The notes beneath the pieces are model-generated. The model searched no databases. It saw only the letters and a list, made by a program, of their open reading frames with translations, and was not told the origin of the DNA. 64,000 nt of DNA, taken from positions 1 through 64,000 of the forward strand of contig JAUIFF010000003.1 in NCBI GenBank assembly GCA_030429545.1, written 5' to 3'. Shown here piece by piece: positions 26,501 to 36,330 of the stretch. Position numbers and translations under genes: made by a program. Numbering within the stretch: the first letter of the stretch is position 1; each line of letters starts with the position of its first letter. The stretch is from Polyangia bacterium (GTDB lineage Bacteria; Myxococcota_A; Polyangia; Nannocystales; Nannocystaceae).

Positions 26501-28434
26501 CCCTTGAGACTTGCTTGTACATTCACATACCCCCGAGCGGGGAAGCTGGGGACGACCCCGCGCAGGCGACCGAGGTCGAAGTTTTCGACGGCGACATCGA
26601 TGTTACTGCGTCCGGCGCGGTTGAAGGTGCCGTCGGCGAGCAACTTCCCCCCGGCGACATCAAGATCAATTTGCTTGACCACCACCTTGGGTCCGTCGAC
26701 AACAACAACCCCCGGACGATTGAGTTTAGAGGTAAAGGTCCCGAGCTCACTGTCGAGATTCTCGAGCACCAATTTGAGTGGGGGCCCCGGCTCGACCCGC
26801 GCGGCTGCGTGGAACGTTTCACCGGGGCTGCGCGTAACCTTGACATCGCCCTTGAGCTTTTTGGGGGTTCCACTTGCACGAACAACTATTTTGTCGAACG
26901 ACTGGTCGGCAGCCCGAAGCCCACGCAGGCCAACCCGAGCATCAAAACCCAGCTCGACCGTGTCGTCGAGCGGAACCTCGGCATCGGCCTTGAGGTCCAT
27001 CCGCTCAAACCCAATCCCGACCCCAGAAAATTGCCGGACCTCCCCCTGGGCCTTACACGGCAGGTGTGAGCCGTTTTTTTGGCAATCGACACGCATGTCC
27101 ACACCACCTCGCAGCGGTGGTACGCCGTCGACGGGAAGTTTGAGCCGACTGAGTTTTGCAACCGCAACCTCGACCGAAGCCGAAATTGGCTGTCCTTCGA
27201 CAACCATTGCAGATGCATGTACTTTGCCGCCGTCGAGTGTGAGGTCGACATCTGCGGTGAGCGATTGCTGCTCGATGTCTCCCGCAACATCGAGCGCAAG
27301 CTGGCTGTTGAATGCCCCGCAACGGCTGCAGTCGAGGTTGAGCGCAAGCTGGGCATCGCTCAGGGGGCCCGTGTAGGTCGCCCGAAGCTCAGGTACAAGA
27401 GATGTCCCTGGGGCCAGCCCCAACAACGTCGGCGCGAGCTCACCGGATAGCGAGGCCTGAACTTCACGGTCGAGCTGGCCTTGAAGCTGTAAAATCGCAG
27501 CGACCTGCGAGCCCACACCAGTGTCGAGATACAGCTGGGTACCGTCGGCGTTGCGCAACGCTGCTAGCACGAGCTGGCCGTCACCTTCGAGCCCGGCGAG
27601 CGCAGCAGTCGTTGCAGGCACATCAAAATTGGCGAGAATATGCCCCCGCAGGCTTTCGAGGTTGATCCGGGCATGACGGATGGTCCCGCCGCCCAGGCTT
27701 GTTCGAAGGTCGAGTACCCGGATATCGGCTCGGGGATCGGCCCAGTCGATGATCAAGCCGAGGTGCTCCAGCTCGACCTCGGGTTGGCGAAGACGCCCCG
27801 AAATCCCAGCGATCTCCACACGTGCACGCCGGCCACCGGCCCGGGCTGCCAGGGAAAGATCGAGTGCTTCGACCAGTGGAGTGGTGCCCCCTTCGTTGGT
27901 TTGCAGTAGGTTTGTATCTGCAATTGTAAATGAGGCCACAACGATCTCGAGGGGCAAATCTGGGCCAAATCCAGCGTCGGGCTCTGGCTCGGGCGGCGGC
28001 TCGTCGGAGACCGGTGCCAGGTCCCCCCAGGCCCCATCGACAAGCACCTCTCCGGTAGTCAGCGAGAGTTCTTCGATGTGGGCTGTGCCCGTTAGCAGGG
28101 CCCACGGATGTAGCCGCAGCACCAGGGAGTCAACCCGCGCAATCGTAGCGTTTTGACCATCTCGAATCTCGAGGCCGTCGAGCTGTAGCCGGGTCCCCAA
28201 CCGGCCCTCCACCCGTGCAATTGTCACCTCGCCGGGGATCATATCGTTGTAGATACCAATACCCACAGAAAGCACCAGGCGGATGGCGGCCTGTGAGTAG
28301 AGCAACACCAAAATGAGGCCAAACAAGCCTGCGAGTGACCAGGCGACCCCCCTAAGCAGCCTGCGCGGCCAGCTTCGCTTCGCCTTTTTTTGGGGTGGCT
28401 TTTGAGCCACCTCTTGGGGGGTCTCGCCGGTCAA
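23509..28434 (-). CDS. TamB-like translocation and assembly module protein
   Basis: 1641 residues: short basic cytoplasmic N-terminus, one membrane helix (about 32-55, LLRGVAWSLAGLFGLILVLL), then a very long periplasmic chain of beta-strand repeats. The C-terminal part (about 1330-1620) is the conserved TamB/DUF490 domain (LFGTKLEIENGEVTLV, FRVTAVLRG, YQVLALLITG, IDRIRLSFGES, YNFRPEWSLDTYFGD). TamB spans the periplasm and works with TamA in outer-membrane assembly and lipid transport. It overlaps the TamA-like gene by 4 bp (ATGA), so the two are translationally coupled. At least five exact TGYA-NN-TRCA sites fall inside it without disturbing the frame. Confidence 0.92.
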   Translation of the reverse strand: MTGETPQEVAQKPPQKKAKRSWPRRLLRGVAWSLAGLFGLILVLLYSQAAIRLVLSVGIGIYNDMIPGEVTIARVEGRLGTRLQLDGLEIRDGQNATIARVDSLVLRLHPWALLTGTAHIEELSLTTGEVLVDGAWGDLAPVSDEPPPEPEPDAGFGPDLPLEIVVASFTIADTNLLQTNEGGTTPLVEALDLSLAARAGGRRARVEIAGISGRLRQPEVELEHLGLIIDWADPRADIRVLDLRTSLGGGTIRHARINLESLRGHILANFDVPATTAALAGLEGDGQLVLAALRNADGTQLYLDTGVGSQVAAILQLQGQLDREVQASLSGELAPTLLGLAPGTSLVPELRATYTGPLSDAQLALNLDCSRCGAFNSQLALDVAGDIEQQSLTADVDLTLDGGKVHASAMVVEGQPISASVEVAVAKLSRLKLPVDGVPPLRGGVDMRVDCQKNGSHLPCKAQGEVRQFSGVGIGFERMDLKADAEVPLDDTVELGFDARVGLRGLRAADQSFDKIVVRASGTPKKLKGDVKVTRSPGETFHAAARVEPGPPLKLVLENLDSELGTFTSKLNRPGVVVVDGPKVVVKQIDLDVAGGKLLADGTFNRAGRSNIDVAVENFDLGRLRGVVPSFPARGYVNVQASLKGQADKPAIEASVRADKLAVAGQDLGDISVDTSLSGQRLRAATSVTLAGTQQPTVVAEAVVPVRLDLESGEFAQLAGKHMASVQLHPFDLAWANRFLPADGPQLAGEVTGEVELAGTGRQPRLNYEVRGEDLAFGPLALGDPTLTGAYDNRHVTAEFSMEQGFADALRLNAEVPATVQVSPFLVNVHKNRELAVHAEVVGFDLVTIEPLLGVLAQLSGPEGPTPSVPVGGKVDVDVKLAGSFAEPQLDLQAATRGLRFGDNGLGDLRVDVGHRDDVLAASLQHRGGLLEQLDVVAEVPFVVDTQSSKFAWQPTAPHRLMVQAQGFDPANTKLLGVEHDVAGDIDLRLDAAVTQGAPELRAVAEIGALTYVEKDLVQGAVGFDVDSSGAQLVAKLKGAGRSRVELEGHVPLAVSLEGPPEWLQAQPHSLKVDAQLGRELLAMVVPEKALGKRASLRAQVDATGNLQEFTATSQVHGEVRTHQKTRQALDIAVEVGPTRQGVDFAFDPGGTASRVELHASTNIPVADVVTGAYDAGEAPATAELTIPYFPLQTLNPWLPAAVAEPEGYAQGQIAVSGTVAMPKVNGGLELKDAAISVVPLQQRIRGINMDLAATGQTVELRQLVFEGGAGKGAVTAKASFDPQTGVRAEADLELDKFTIAPPGLPEIQISSRVHTDARAKDADTKVSVGVRDTTIWLDDSQTGGAKSIPRSEHVAFVDAKGKRAARKAAAQAESGTPDESGTLDFELKLHDPIFLRGELVEMNWGGTVKATIAADRQTISGGLSANRGFVDLFGTKLEIENGEVTLVEGPEGVDPYLNLVASSDIAGFRVTAVLRGRASSPEIEFTSEPPLPAYQVLALLITGNAEVDDTTRDEVEAKAASLLAVVASPGLQRSMRKNLGIDRIRLSFGESLMQPVLSVGKRVSKKVYTEASYKQNAPTGENTVQLDVQYNFRPEWSLDTYFGDAAKGGVDVFWRRHFGEPKARGRRAKAKTGEAKSDKR

Positions 28435-30392
28435 AACGACTCCCCCAAGCCAAAGTGAAAGGCAGCTCGTGGCTCGCCAACTGAAAGTGGCGTGTCGCCT
28501 ATGCGGACACCGACATCAAACCGAAACACCCCAATCGGCGTGTTGAGCCGCAAGCCCGGACCTACGGCATGGTTCCACTCCGAGGGGACAAACTCAGACA
28601 GCTGCTCACGCACATCGCCGACGTCGTAAAACCCCACGAGATGGAGCGGACCAACGATTTTAAACCGAGCTTCGAGGCTCGCGGTAAACATCGAGTTGCC
28701 ACCCACTGGGATCGACCGCAGCACCCCATTTTCGTCGGCGAGTTCGATCTTGGGCGACAACCGGCGAAAGCCCCAACCCCGCACACTGTTGGTGCCACCG
28801 AGGTAATACTTGAGGTCAAACGGCGCCCCCGGCTTGTCGCCGTAGGGCCGAATAATCCCGAGTTCGACGCGACCCGCGAGCTGAATGTGCTCAATGATTC
28901 GCCAGTACACCCGCAGGTTGGGCGTGATCTTGTGGTAGTCGTAGTCGCCACCAAGACCGGCTAAATCATATGTAACACCAAAGACTGTGCCGTTATTTGG
29001 ATTGACGATTTCGTCGGTGAAATAGAAGTTGTTGACAAACGACAGGTAGCTCAGCAGGTAGGGGTCGCGAAAGTCGAGACCGAGAAGCGACAGCTGGCTG
29101 TCAAACTCGGGCAACAGGTTGAAAAAATTGACGTAGCGCAGGTTGTGGCTAACCCCAACCTCCATAAAACGAAAGAAAAACCGCGACACGCCAATGCGAT
29201 TGGTCGGCGAAAAAAACTGGTACCCCTCATTGATCCCCAGCTCAAACCCCGGCTCCCAGGTCCACACCAAGCGCCGCTCCAACAGGCCCTTTTTTCGTAG
29301 TCGCGGCAGAAACTTAAAGATTGGCCCGTGGGCGACCGGGGCAAATGGGTGGGGCAGCTCCGCGTAGCCGCCGATCATCCGCAGGTCGAGGCGGGTGAGA
29401 TGACCAAATAGATTCCGATGGGTATAGACGGCGGTACCGCGTTGCTCCCAGCGGTTTGTCTCGACACCCAGGCCAACCCCCAGCTTGATCGACTGGGTCT
29501 TGCTCTCCCGCACCGAGACCTTGAGCGGCAAGGTCCCATCGGACTTGAGCTCGGGAGCCTCGGTGACATTGACAACCTGGAACACGTCGAGTGCATATAC
29601 AGACTTCTCGACCTGCTTGACCCGCGCCGGCGAATAGGGCTTGCCGCGAAGGTCATCGATCTCGTTGCGAACCAGATATTTGGGCACGCCGACCAGGCCG
29701 TCGATTTCGATCGGGCCGATGGTCGCGTAGGGCCCAGGCGTGATCGCAAACGCAACCTTGGCCCGCTGACGATCACGGTTGACCGAGGCTTTTGGCTCGA
29801 CCTTGGCAAACGGGTACCCCCTCGCCCGGATCGCAGCACGCAGACGTTGTGCGGCCGCGTCGAGCCCGGGCTCATCAAACCGGTCGCCCGCTTTAAGACC
29901 AACTTTCTTGATGGTTGCTGATGCAACTGATTCGGCTGATGGACCGCTGGGGAGCCCGGCGGGCCAGCTAAAGTCGATGTCGGTGATCTTGGTTGAGGGG
30001 CCCTCATCCACCGTCACAACCAGATTCACTCGGTCTCGCCGGCGATGGCGTTGGACCTCGATCGACACGACCTTCGCCCGGTAGTAGCCGTGGGCGTGGT
30101 AGAGCTCGACAATCCGGTTGCGGTCGAGCTCAAGGACCGCATCGCGAAAGTAGTAACGGGTTCCAAACCACAGCCGAGAACTCTCCCCGACGTTGAGATA
30201 GCTGAGGAACTCGTCTTTTTTAAACCGCTCCACGCCGACCAACTTGATCCGGTGGATCCGCGTCGTTACCCCACGAAGTTGCTGCGTTTGCTTGCGCCGG
30301 CTGTGACCACACGCGACCGCACTCAGCCCCATAACGAGCGAAAGCGCGATTGGCAGGTTGCGTGAAATCGCCGTGTTGCGGATGAAAGGCAC
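28431..30392 (-). CDS. TamA/Omp85-family outer-membrane protein, apparently lipid-anchored
   Basis: About 653 residues: POTRA domains (about 60-310), then a C-terminal Omp85 beta-barrel (SVRGWGFRRLSPKI, GLRLNTPIGVFRFDVG, final FHFGLGESF ending in Phe). The N-terminus has a hydrophobic signal ending GLSAVAC followed by GHSRRK, which reads as a lipobox. TamA proteins normally have a plain Sec signal; a lipidated variant (TamL) is known from Bacteroidetes. The start is uncertain: TTG 30422, GTG 30404 and GTG 30392 are in frame, and I prefer 30392 because it gives a compact signal peptide. Coupled to tamB downstream. Confidence 0.88.
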   Translation of the reverse strand: MPFIRNTAISRNLPIALSLVMGLSAVACGHSRRKQTQQLRGVTTRIHRIKLVGVERFKKDEFLSYLNVGESSRLWFGTRYYFRDAVLELDRNRIVELYHAHGYYRAKVVSIEVQRHRRRDRVNLVVTVDEGPSTKITDIDFSWPAGLPSGPSAESVASATIKKVGLKAGDRFDEPGLDAAAQRLRAAIRARGYPFAKVEPKASVNRDRQRAKVAFAITPGPYATIGPIEIDGLVGVPKYLVRNEIDDLRGKPYSPARVKQVEKSVYALDVFQVVNVTEAPELKSDGTLPLKVSVRESKTQSIKLGVGLGVETNRWEQRGTAVYTHRNLFGHLTRLDLRMIGGYAELPHPFAPVAHGPIFKFLPRLRKKGLLERRLVWTWEPGFELGINEGYQFFSPTNRIGVSRFFFRFMEVGVSHNLRYVNFFNLLPEFDSQLSLLGLDFRDPYLLSYLSFVNNFYFTDEIVNPNNGTVFGVTYDLAGLGGDYDYHKITPNLRVYWRIIEHIQLAGRVELGIIRPYGDKPGAPFDLKYYLGGTNSVRGWGFRRLSPKIELADENGVLRSIPVGGNSMFTASLEARFKIVGPLHLVGFYDVGDVREQLSEFVPSEWNHAVGPGLRLNTPIGVFRFDVGVRIGDTPLSVGEPRAAFHFGLGESF

Positions 30393-30494
30393 TCCAGTTG
30401 CCACGTTAGAGGGCTTGCACAACGGACCGGGTGCACCAGGAGCTACCCGTCCGTCAGCACAAAAAGGCAGTGCTCGTCAGTATACCGATGGTTT

Positions 30495-31643
30495 TTAGGT
30501 TGGCGAGTCAACCTGCTTGAGCTCGTCGACCTTGGTCTTGAGCACTTCGATCTCATCGAGGACTTTGTCCTCAAGCGCCAAAATTGCCCCACTCGCGTCA
30601 CCCTCTCGCACCAGCAACGAGGTCAGGGTTGCGGTAAATATCCCCACAACAACCATGCCGGCGATCACCAAAGCTGCCGTGAGAACACGTCCGCCGAGGC
30701 TGTCTGGGTTGTAAATATCACCAAACCCACCCGTGACAACCGTGGTGAAACTCCACCACATGCTCTGGCCAAAATCCTCGACCCCCTCGGCGGTTGGAGC
30801 CCCCTCGACCAGCCAAATCCCGAGCGCACCGACAAACAGGATCGCCAGCAAAATATTGACCGATCGCCGCATTAGGTGGACGTCGAAGGCGGCCGAAAGC
30901 TTGTCCATCCCCCGCCAAAAGAACAACACCACCCGCAGGATTCGGGCGAGCCGTGCAACCCGTAACATCCGCACCAGTCGGACCAGGCGAACTGTCCGTC
31001 CGAGTCGCAGGGTTTGCGCCGAGGGCATCGGGATCGAGGTCAAAAAATCAAGCCAGTAGCGGCGCCAGTACCAGGCCTTGGACTCCGCGAGTTTGTGTCG
31101 CCAAAAAAAGTCGCCCAAAAACAGGCAGCAGGCACAGATGTCGATCCAGTCGAGCACGATACGAACGTCGCGCGGCGGGTTGGCGATGAGTTCGTAGAGC
31201 ATCATGCCAACCACCAACACAATCAGGATCATGATCCCGGCGTCGTAGAGCTTGCGGCGTTTGTGGCTGCCGAGCCGTTCAGCGAGGGCGTTGTTGAGAG
31301 CGCGCTCGTAGCGGGCCTCTAAAACCGTTTTTCGCAGGTCCTGGATTTCTTCAAAGTCGCGGGCGGCCTCGGCCGCTTCGCCGCGCAGCAACTGGTAGCG
31401 CTGCCAGTCGCCATCCTCGATCGCCTCGTTGCCCTTGGCCTCGTATTCCTCGAGCTTCTCAACGATGTACGTCGCGGTATCGGTCAGCCGCCGGTCAATC
31501 GCATCGAGGCGATCGAGCGGAAGGTCGGCGAGGCGGCGATTGACGGTCGATTGGCGGACCTTGCGGACACGGGTTGAGAGTTGTCCCAACAGTTGCTTGC
31601 GCCCGAGAATTGTGTCGAGTGTTGCTTGGGCCAGATCTTCCAC
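30495..31643 (-). CDS. voltage-gated K+-channel-like ion transporter
   Basis: 382 residues. About 1-125 is a charged helical, probably coiled-coil, cytoplasmic domain. Six membrane helices follow. S4 (213-240) carries Arg every third residue (RLGRTVRLVRLVRMLRVARL). The pore helix and filter read TTVVTGGFGD (about 300-309), where most K+ channels have TVGYGD, so ion selectivity may differ. A C-terminal coiled-coil (LEDKVLDEIEVLKTKVDEL) should tetramerise it. Start GTG at 31643. Not in an obvious operon. Confidence 0.88.
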   Translation of the reverse strand: MEDLAQATLDTILGRKQLLGQLSTRVRKVRQSTVNRRLADLPLDRLDAIDRRLTDTATYIVEKLEEYEAKGNEAIEDGDWQRYQLLRGEAAEAARDFEEIQDLRKTVLEARYERALNNALAERLGSHKRRKLYDAGIMILIVLVVGMMLYELIANPPRDVRIVLDWIDICACCLFLGDFFWRHKLAESKAWYWRRYWLDFLTSIPMPSAQTLRLGRTVRLVRLVRMLRVARLARILRVVLFFWRGMDKLSAAFDVHLMRRSVNILLAILFVGALGIWLVEGAPTAEGVEDFGQSMWWSFTTVVTGGFGDIYNPDSLGGRVLTAALVIAGMVVVGIFTATLTSLLVREGDASGAILALEDKVLDEIEVLKTKVDELKQVDSPT

Positions 31644-31791
31644 AGCGCGGCGCGCAGAGTACCCTACTCGTTCAAGTCAGTACACGGTCCAAAATTTCCC
31701 AAACCGTGGTTTTTCTCGCGTTCGCCGGCCTTTCGCAGGCCATCCATCCACGCAAAACCATGCGCAAAATCACGCCCACATAGTTGTAGGA

Positions 31792-32172
31792 TCAACGAAT
31801 CTGAAGGGCATCGCGGGCGCCGCGAAACTGGGCCGACAAATCGGCCAGCAGCGTGCGGTTGATGATGTCCCGCATCGCCGGCTCGATCTCTGTAAACTCA
31901 ACGACAATCCTGTCGCCCGCAGTCCGCACGACGTTCGCTGTCGCCTTGAGAGGTAGCATCCCACTCACACGAAAAAACAGGGTGATGGCATCCCCTTGCC
32001 CCAACAAGAAATCGCCGGTGAGCTCGGCCGAAACCATGGAAATCCGTTGGACCACAGCCACGCCAAGGTTGGCGCGCCCTTGCTGTACAAGCGCAGAAAT
32101 ACCCGTAGACCTCGCCATATAGGTGTTGGCGCGGGAGGGTGAGCTGACATTGCGTACACAGGCGGCTTGCAT
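31792..32172 (-). CDS. PilZ-like small protein
   Basis: 126 residues with a PilZ-type beta-barrel pattern (ALVQQGRANLGVAVVQRISMVSAEL, GDAITLFFRVSG, VVRTAGDRIVVEFTEI). Canonical PilZ domains bind c-di-GMP through RxxxR and D/NxSxxG; neither motif is intact here, so ligand binding is doubtful and the family call is tentative. AGGAG lies 6-7 nt before the ATG at 32172 on the minus strand. It stands alone between the channel gene and fhs. Confidence 0.6.
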   Translation of the reverse strand: MQAACVRNVSSPSRANTYMARSTGISALVQQGRANLGVAVVQRISMVSAELTGDFLLGQGDAITLFFRVSGMLPLKATANVVRTAGDRIVVEFTEIEPAMRDIINRTLLADLSAQFRGARDALQIR

Positions 32173-32330
32173 GATGTTCTCCTAAACCGGTTGCATTTCC
32201 CGGTGTAGACCCGCGAGCCGTCCGATAAAAATTTTTCTCAAATTTTCGCCGGCAGCGACCCTAGGCCACCGGCGTTGAGATTTCGCGCACGGCCGGACCA
32301 CTGCTGAGCCCCGTAGGCAACTCGGCTATT

Positions 32331-32340
32331 TGCACATACA
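32331..32340. repeat. TGYA-NN-TRCA motif just downstream of fhs
   Basis: Exact copy (TGCACATACA), 10 bp beyond the fhs stop codon. Confidence 0.7.
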
Positions 32341-32349
32341 ACCCACTGT

Positions 32350-34221
<1,872 letters not shown>

Positions 34222-34484
34222 CGCCAACGATGGTCGCAGCCAGCAGCGGTTTGAGGTATGTGCAATCTATTTCACTACTGCATCTGTGTAGCGACGCCGC
34301 GGCCTTAGATGCACGATCACGGTGTTTCGCCGGAGGCAGTCCCCACTCTCCCGAAAACGTGGGCAAACGCTCGAGGTCGGAGTTGGAGGCCAATGATCTC
34401 GCGAGCACTATTGCGCGCCATAGAAACCACACAAAGTCGGCCAGATGGAGACTTTCGCACTAGCACGCGCGGTCGTGGTTGGCA

Positions 34485-34490
34485 TATCTT
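34485..34490 (+). promoter_or_regulatory. candidate -10 box (TATCTT), 6 nt before a start
   Basis: TATCTT, exactly 6 nt (CCCGCC), then the ATG at 34497. No Shine-Dalgarno sequence. A -35 is not obvious. Confidence 0.5.
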
Positions 34491-34496
34491 CCCGCC

Positions 34497-34763
34497 ATGT
34501 CCGAGAGCTACTACAAGACCATCAACGGGGTGAAGTACGATCGTGGAATTCTGGAAGCGGCAGACAAAGCGGTCGCTGGCCAGGGTGACGGCCGGATTTC
34601 CATTGGTGATGCACAGAAAATGATGGAGTCCGTCAAAGACGGTGGCAAATACACCGACGTCGAGAAGACGACCATGGCCTACGTCCGCGACAACTACAAG
34701 TTCACCAGCGAGGCCGACACTTGGTTCCGCACCGAGATCCGCAAGTGGGCCGCCAGCAAGTAA
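34497..34763 (+). CDS. small soluble protein with EF-hand-like loop, function unknown
   Basis: 88 residues, no signal peptide. The central GQGDGRISIGDAQKMM resembles a calcium EF-hand loop (D-x-DG-x-I), and the rest is helical and charged (YYKTINGVKYDRGILEAAD at the start, TEIRKWAASK at the end). I have the impression of a widespread short family but cannot name a function. It has its own terminator and a TATCTT hexamer 6 nt before the ATG, so it is a single-gene unit with a probably leaderless mRNA. Codon use (AAG, GAC, ACC) looks that of a well-expressed gene. Confidence 0.75.
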   Translation: MSESYYKTINGVKYDRGILEAADKAVAGQGDGRISIGDAQKMMESVKDGGKYTDVEKTTMAYVRDNYKFTSEADTWFRTEIRKWAASK

Positions 34764-34782
34764 TCGCCAATCTCATCGACCA

Positions 34783-34815
34783 AAACGCCGCCTCGATGCG
34801 GCGTTTCGCTTTTTA
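34783..34815 (+). terminator. rho-independent terminator
   Basis: AAACGCCGC (34783-34791) pairs with GCGGCGTTT (34798-34806), followed by CGCTTTTT. It begins 20 bp after the small gene's stop. Confidence 0.85.
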
Positions 34816-34866
34816 AACGGTCGTCGTTTCACCCTACGAATCATGTAGGCACAACAACCCCACAGG

Positions 34867-36330
34867 CTACCAACGATATCGCCGACGCAGCGGCAGTAGG
34901 AACAACAACCCGAACAAACCGGACCACCCGGGCAGTTGTTGCCCTGCCCCGCTGCGACACCCGCACCCCCCATCATCCTGTCCGGCTGTCGTCCCGGCGG
35001 TGGGCCCTTCGCCTGTCGAAGTCAGTGTGTCTACATCTATTGTGGTCTCGGTATCGCTGTCGTCACCTGTGGTCCCAGTCTCCATGGGCCCGGTCGTCCC
35101 CACACCCGGGGGGCCCACCACGATGGTAATGGGCTCGGACAAACCCGAGTTACCGGCATAGTCCGTGGCCTTGGCCCGGAGTTCCCACGTCCCATGGGGA
35201 AACACCACTTGCCCGAGCTCGAGCGGCGAGCTCGGACTGTGGACCGGCAGCTCCTGCCCGTCGATCATCAACGTGTGCTGCTTGAGCCCCCAGCCATCCT
35301 GGTCGTCCGAGTCGATGCGCACGTAGATCTTGGCGGTGTCGCCCTCGACCTCAAACACGCTGCCATCACCCGGTGCGGTCACCATCGTCAGAGGCGGCTC
35401 GGTGTCTTCGGGGGCGGGAAACGGCTCGCCGCAGGTCGCCTGCCAACCCGAGAGCTCACCACCGCTACAGCCCGCATTCCATGTACTTACAGATTGTTCG
35501 GGGGCGAGCGGCACGTTGCCGCACAACGCAGTCGGGTTCCAGGTGCCGTCGGTATCGTGGCAGGGTGTGACATCGATCCCGGTCGCCTGTTCGAGCCACT
35601 CAATGTTCGGGTGGATCATCGAGTAGTAGGTACTCCCGCCACAGCTCTTGCCATAGGAGGTAATGCCAAACACCCGCCAGCTGCCGTCACCACCGGGAAA
35701 CGTATCGGGGTCGAGGCGAATCAGTCCAGGGCCACCCGAGTCGCCGTTGCAGGCATCTTTGCCATCACCCCCTAGGAGGATTTCGTTGTTATCGGCAAAC
35801 CCTTCGATGATCGTCGTGACCTCGTGCTTGACCCCGTAGACGTCATCTTCGGTAAACCCGTAGCCAACGAGGGTGCTCTTTCGACCAGGTTGAAGGGCAT
35901 CGACTTCACACCCCATCAGGATTGGGATAATCGGGACATCCTCGACCGGCTCCGCCAGCACACAGGCGGCGATATCCTTGCCGGCTCCGATACTGGGTGG
36001 TGGGTGTGTTCGGCAAAATTTGGTGGGTACCTTGCGACTGGGGTTGAGCGCGACTTCACCAAACCACACCTCAGTGTATTCGGCACCACAGTGGGCCGCA
36101 TAGACCACAACCTCGGGGTGGACCAGGGTTCCCGTGCAATTGTTTTCCATACTGACGATCGTCGGGTAGCCGCAGGTCGCCGTTGGCTCACCACCGTAGA
36201 TCGGGGTGACGGCATCGCCAACCGGGGTAGCGAGCTCGCCATTGGCAAACGCAAGGCGAGAAACTGCCAGCAGACTGACTGCGAGGGTCAGTCCCCGACA
36301 ACCGTGGCGCAAACAAGGTTGATAATACAT
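34867..36330 (-). CDS. trypsin-like serine protease with MYXO-CTERM-type sorting tail
   Basis: 487-residue secreted protease. Signal peptide about 1-30, then a chymotrypsin-fold domain with a full triad: His80 (VVVYAAHC), Asp119 (GKDIAACVL) and Ser198 (CNGDSGGP). A Cys-containing middle segment and an Ig-like/bacterial repeat domain (about 310-400, KATDYAGNSG) follow. The tail is a Thr/Gly/Asp-rich linker, then GGCGCRS, a hydrophobic segment and RRRYRW, the MYXO-CTERM layout that anchors or sorts proteins at the myxobacterial surface. Its ATG directly follows the stop codon of the Cys-repeat lipoprotein gene (36331), with GGAGGA inside that gene's end, so the two are coupled. Confidence 0.88.
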   Translation of the reverse strand: MYYQPCLRHGCRGLTLAVSLLAVSRLAFANGELATPVGDAVTPIYGGEPTATCGYPTIVSMENNCTGTLVHPEVVVYAAHCGAEYTEVWFGEVALNPSRKVPTKFCRTHPPPSIGAGKDIAACVLAEPVEDVPIIPILMGCEVDALQPGRKSTLVGYGFTEDDVYGVKHEVTTIIEGFADNNEILLGGDGKDACNGDSGGPGLIRLDPDTFPGGDGSWRVFGITSYGKSCGGSTYYSMIHPNIEWLEQATGIDVTPCHDTDGTWNPTALCGNVPLAPEQSVSTWNAGCSGGELSGWQATCGEPFPAPEDTEPPLTMVTAPGDGSVFEVEGDTAKIYVRIDSDDQDGWGLKQHTLMIDGQELPVHSPSSPLELGQVVFPHGTWELRAKATDYAGNSGLSEPITIVVGPPGVGTTGPMETGTTGDDSDTETTIDVDTLTSTGEGPTAGTTAGQDDGGCGCRSGAGQQLPGWSGLFGLLFLLPLRRRYRW

